Shown here piece by piece: positions 62,966 through 64,000 of a stretch of DNA of 64,000 bases. Position 1 is the stretch's first letter; each line of letters starts with the position of its first letter. The position numbers were made by a program, and so were the translations under genes. The notes under the pieces are model-generated. The model searched no databases. It saw only the letters and a program-made list of their open reading frames with translations, and was not told where the DNA came from. Source of the stretch: Bacteroidales bacterium UBA5287 (GTDB lineage: Bacteria; Bacteroidota; Bacteroidia; Bacteroidales; Dysgonomonadaceae); NCBI GenBank assembly GCA_002411345.1, contig DHSL01000017.1, positions 16,833-80,832 of the forward strand. Reading direction: 5' to 3'.

Positions 62966-63148
62966 TTTTTATAGTAAAAGTAAGTTGATAAAGAATTTTA
63001 AATGTCGAAAATTTGATAAATAGAAGAGCCGGCATATAGATTCAACCTCTGAATGTGTATACCGTATTAAGAAAAGCATCGTCGTACAAAAATCTCTTCT
63101 GCTTTATAATTGATTGTGTATTGTAGTAATAACCTTTTCATAGAGATG

Positions 63149-63156
63149 CAAAATTA
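63149..63156 (-). promoter_or_regulatory. -7 element of the arginine operon
   Basis: The minus strand reads TAATTTTG about 184 bases before the GNAT start. No exact TTTG lies 20 bases upstream. Confidence 0.45.
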
Positions 63157-63310
63157 CACATATTATTTTATACATAAGCACTTTTTGATATAAAAAAACT
63201 GAGAAAAAAGGTAAAAAGGAGCAATAAATAATTTTATTTATTATAATGAGCAAAAAAATATGTTCAAAAAGTCGTTTTTTTATTAACAAAACACGAACTT
63301 TTCAACAAAA

Positions 63311-63342
63311 AACTCAATGTTTAAATAAATTAACATTGAGTT
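63311..63342 (-). terminator. Terminator-like hairpin upstream of parA
   Basis: AACTCAATGTT (63311-63321) is perfectly complementary to AACATTGAGTT (63332-63342) with a 10-base loop. On the minus strand the stem runs into a T-rich tail. It also overlaps where a parA -33 element would lie, so an operator role is the alternative. Confidence 0.5.
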
Positions 63343-63390
63343 AGCCAATTTATTAGTTATTTTGTCGCCAAAAACGAGCAAAGTGTTATT

Positions 63391-64000
63391 ATGGGAAAAA
63401 TTATTTCTTTAGCTAATCAAAAGGGAGGGGTTGGAAAGACCACTACTACAATAAATCTAGCCGCATCTCTGGCTGCTTTGGATAAAACAGTGTTGGTTAT
63501 AGATGCAGACCCGCAGGCTAATGCTTCGTCGGGTCTTGGTATTGACATCAAAACCACAAAAAACACCATTTATGAAGGTATCATTGGAGAGAGTTCAGCC
63601 GAAGATTGTGTTCATAAAACTCCTTTTGACAATATCGATATCATCTCATCTCATATAAATCTTGTTGGAGCCGAAGTAGAAATGGTCCAAATGGATAATC
63701 GCGAAAAGCGTATCAGAGATTTTCTCAAACCATTAGAAGAAAAATATGATTTTATCTTGATTGACTGTTCCCCTTCTTTAGGTATTATTACCGTGAATGC
63801 TTTAACCGCATCTGATTCTGTTTTGATTCCTGTTCAGTGTGAATATTTTGCATTGGAAGGATTGTCTAAGTTGTTGAATACTATAAAGATTATTAAATCT
63901 AAATTGAATCCAGAGCTTGAGATTGAAGGTTTTTTATTGACTATGTATGATGCCCGTCTTCGTTTGCACAATCAAGTATATGAAGAAGTAAAAAGTCATT
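63391..64000 (+). CDS. parA: ParA/Soj chromosome partition ATPase, 3' end beyond the window
   Basis: The 203 visible residues start MGKIISLANQKGGVGKTTTT with the deviant Walker A motif of ParA/MinD proteins (signature lysine in KGGVGKT). They continue with VLVIDADPQANASSGLG, FILIDCSPSLG and VLIPVQCEYFALEGL. There is no N-terminal DNA-binding domain, which fits chromosomal Soj rather than plasmid type Ia ParA. The frame is open at the window edge; parB is expected next. ParA oscillates on the nucleoid to separate origin regions. Confidence 0.95.
   Translation, partial: MGKIISLANQKGGVGKTTTTINLAASLAALDKTVLVIDADPQANASSGLGIDIKTTKNTIYEGIIGESSAEDCVHKTPFDNIDIISSHINLVGAEVEMVQMDNREKRIRDFLKPLEEKYDFILIDCSPSLGIITVNALTASDSVLIPVQCEYFALEGLSKLLNTIKIIKSKLNPELEIEGFLLTMYDARLRLHNQVYEEVKSH

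Larger units (their letters stand above)
62966..63390. other. Intergenic region between the arginine operon and parA
   Basis: About 425 bp without a credible gene. It holds the operon's -7 element (63149-63156), implying a leader of about 175 bases, and an inverted repeat at 63311-63342. No recognisable ArgR box or riboswitch is seen. Confidence 0.5.

Noticed and set aside
63067..63141. Arginine leader peptide (24 codons with an Arg-Arg pair) for attenuation of the arginine operon
   Set aside because: Its ATG would be almost at the predicted transcription start, only three Arg codons occur, and no terminator hairpin follows before the first gene.

Overview
The window is a stretch of chromosome from an AT-rich member of the Bacteroidetes, most likely order Bacteroidales; I cannot name the genus. 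Evidence: a SusC/SusD outer-membrane pair, a short (286-residue) primary sigma factor, a fused MurF-alanine racemase, a fused NagB-like/LmbE-like protein, and several families largely confined to this phylum (DUF4923, DUF5063, DUF3078, GSCFA). About twenty intergenic regions carry the phylum's -7 promoter element TAnnTTTG, a few with a TTTG exactly 20 bases upstream.

Layout. 1-900: the end of a probable mobile element (a truncated HTH gene plus short repeats) abutting a tRNA-Met(CAU). 996-5502: mutS2 and the NagB/LmbE fusion. 5731-11082: susC-susD, with an apparent frameshift in the susC signal peptide. 11220-21310: START-like protein, LptF/G permease, ribBA, rmuC, the threonine-degradation pair kbl-tdh, a PepSY-type membrane protein and serS. 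21455-28551: DUF4923 lipocalin-like protein, then DUF5063, a DEDD exonuclease, an RlmI-like methyltransferase, a GSCFA protein and murF-alr. 28609-37919 (minus strand): ompA, rpoD, an HtrA-type protease, then the apparent operon lemA-TPM-TPM-miaA-lysA-GT2. 38174-39748: a DUF3078 outer-membrane protein. 39749-44796 (minus): recR, a membrane protein, a GNAT, tsaC, a CLC channel with CBS domains, and fmt. 45017-48943: serC-serA and a BlaI/M56-receptor pair. 49101-54835 (minus): PBP1A and a pmbA-tldD pair. 54901-62965 (minus): a compact eight-gene arginine operon. 63391-64000: the start of chromosomal parA.

How the genes work together. The arginine operon encodes a complete linear route from glutamate to arginine (apart from carbamoyl phosphate). 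Its transcarbamylase carries Ser at the residue that separates acetylornithine from succinylornithine enzymes, so N-succinyl intermediates are predicted. SerC and SerA feed serine synthesis; SerA is the variant with Lys in place of the catalytic His. Kbl and Tdh convert threonine to glycine and acetyl-CoA. MurF-Alr and PBP1A serve peptidoglycan synthesis, and LysA sits elsewhere with miaA.

Most of the window is ordinary core chromosome. The least explained signals are non-coding: an 11-bp-period GTGAGAG tandem repeat found in two distant intergenic regions (22187-22230 and 51753-51829), and a cluster of TGTTCACG sites in both orientations (574-675) beside the tRNA.
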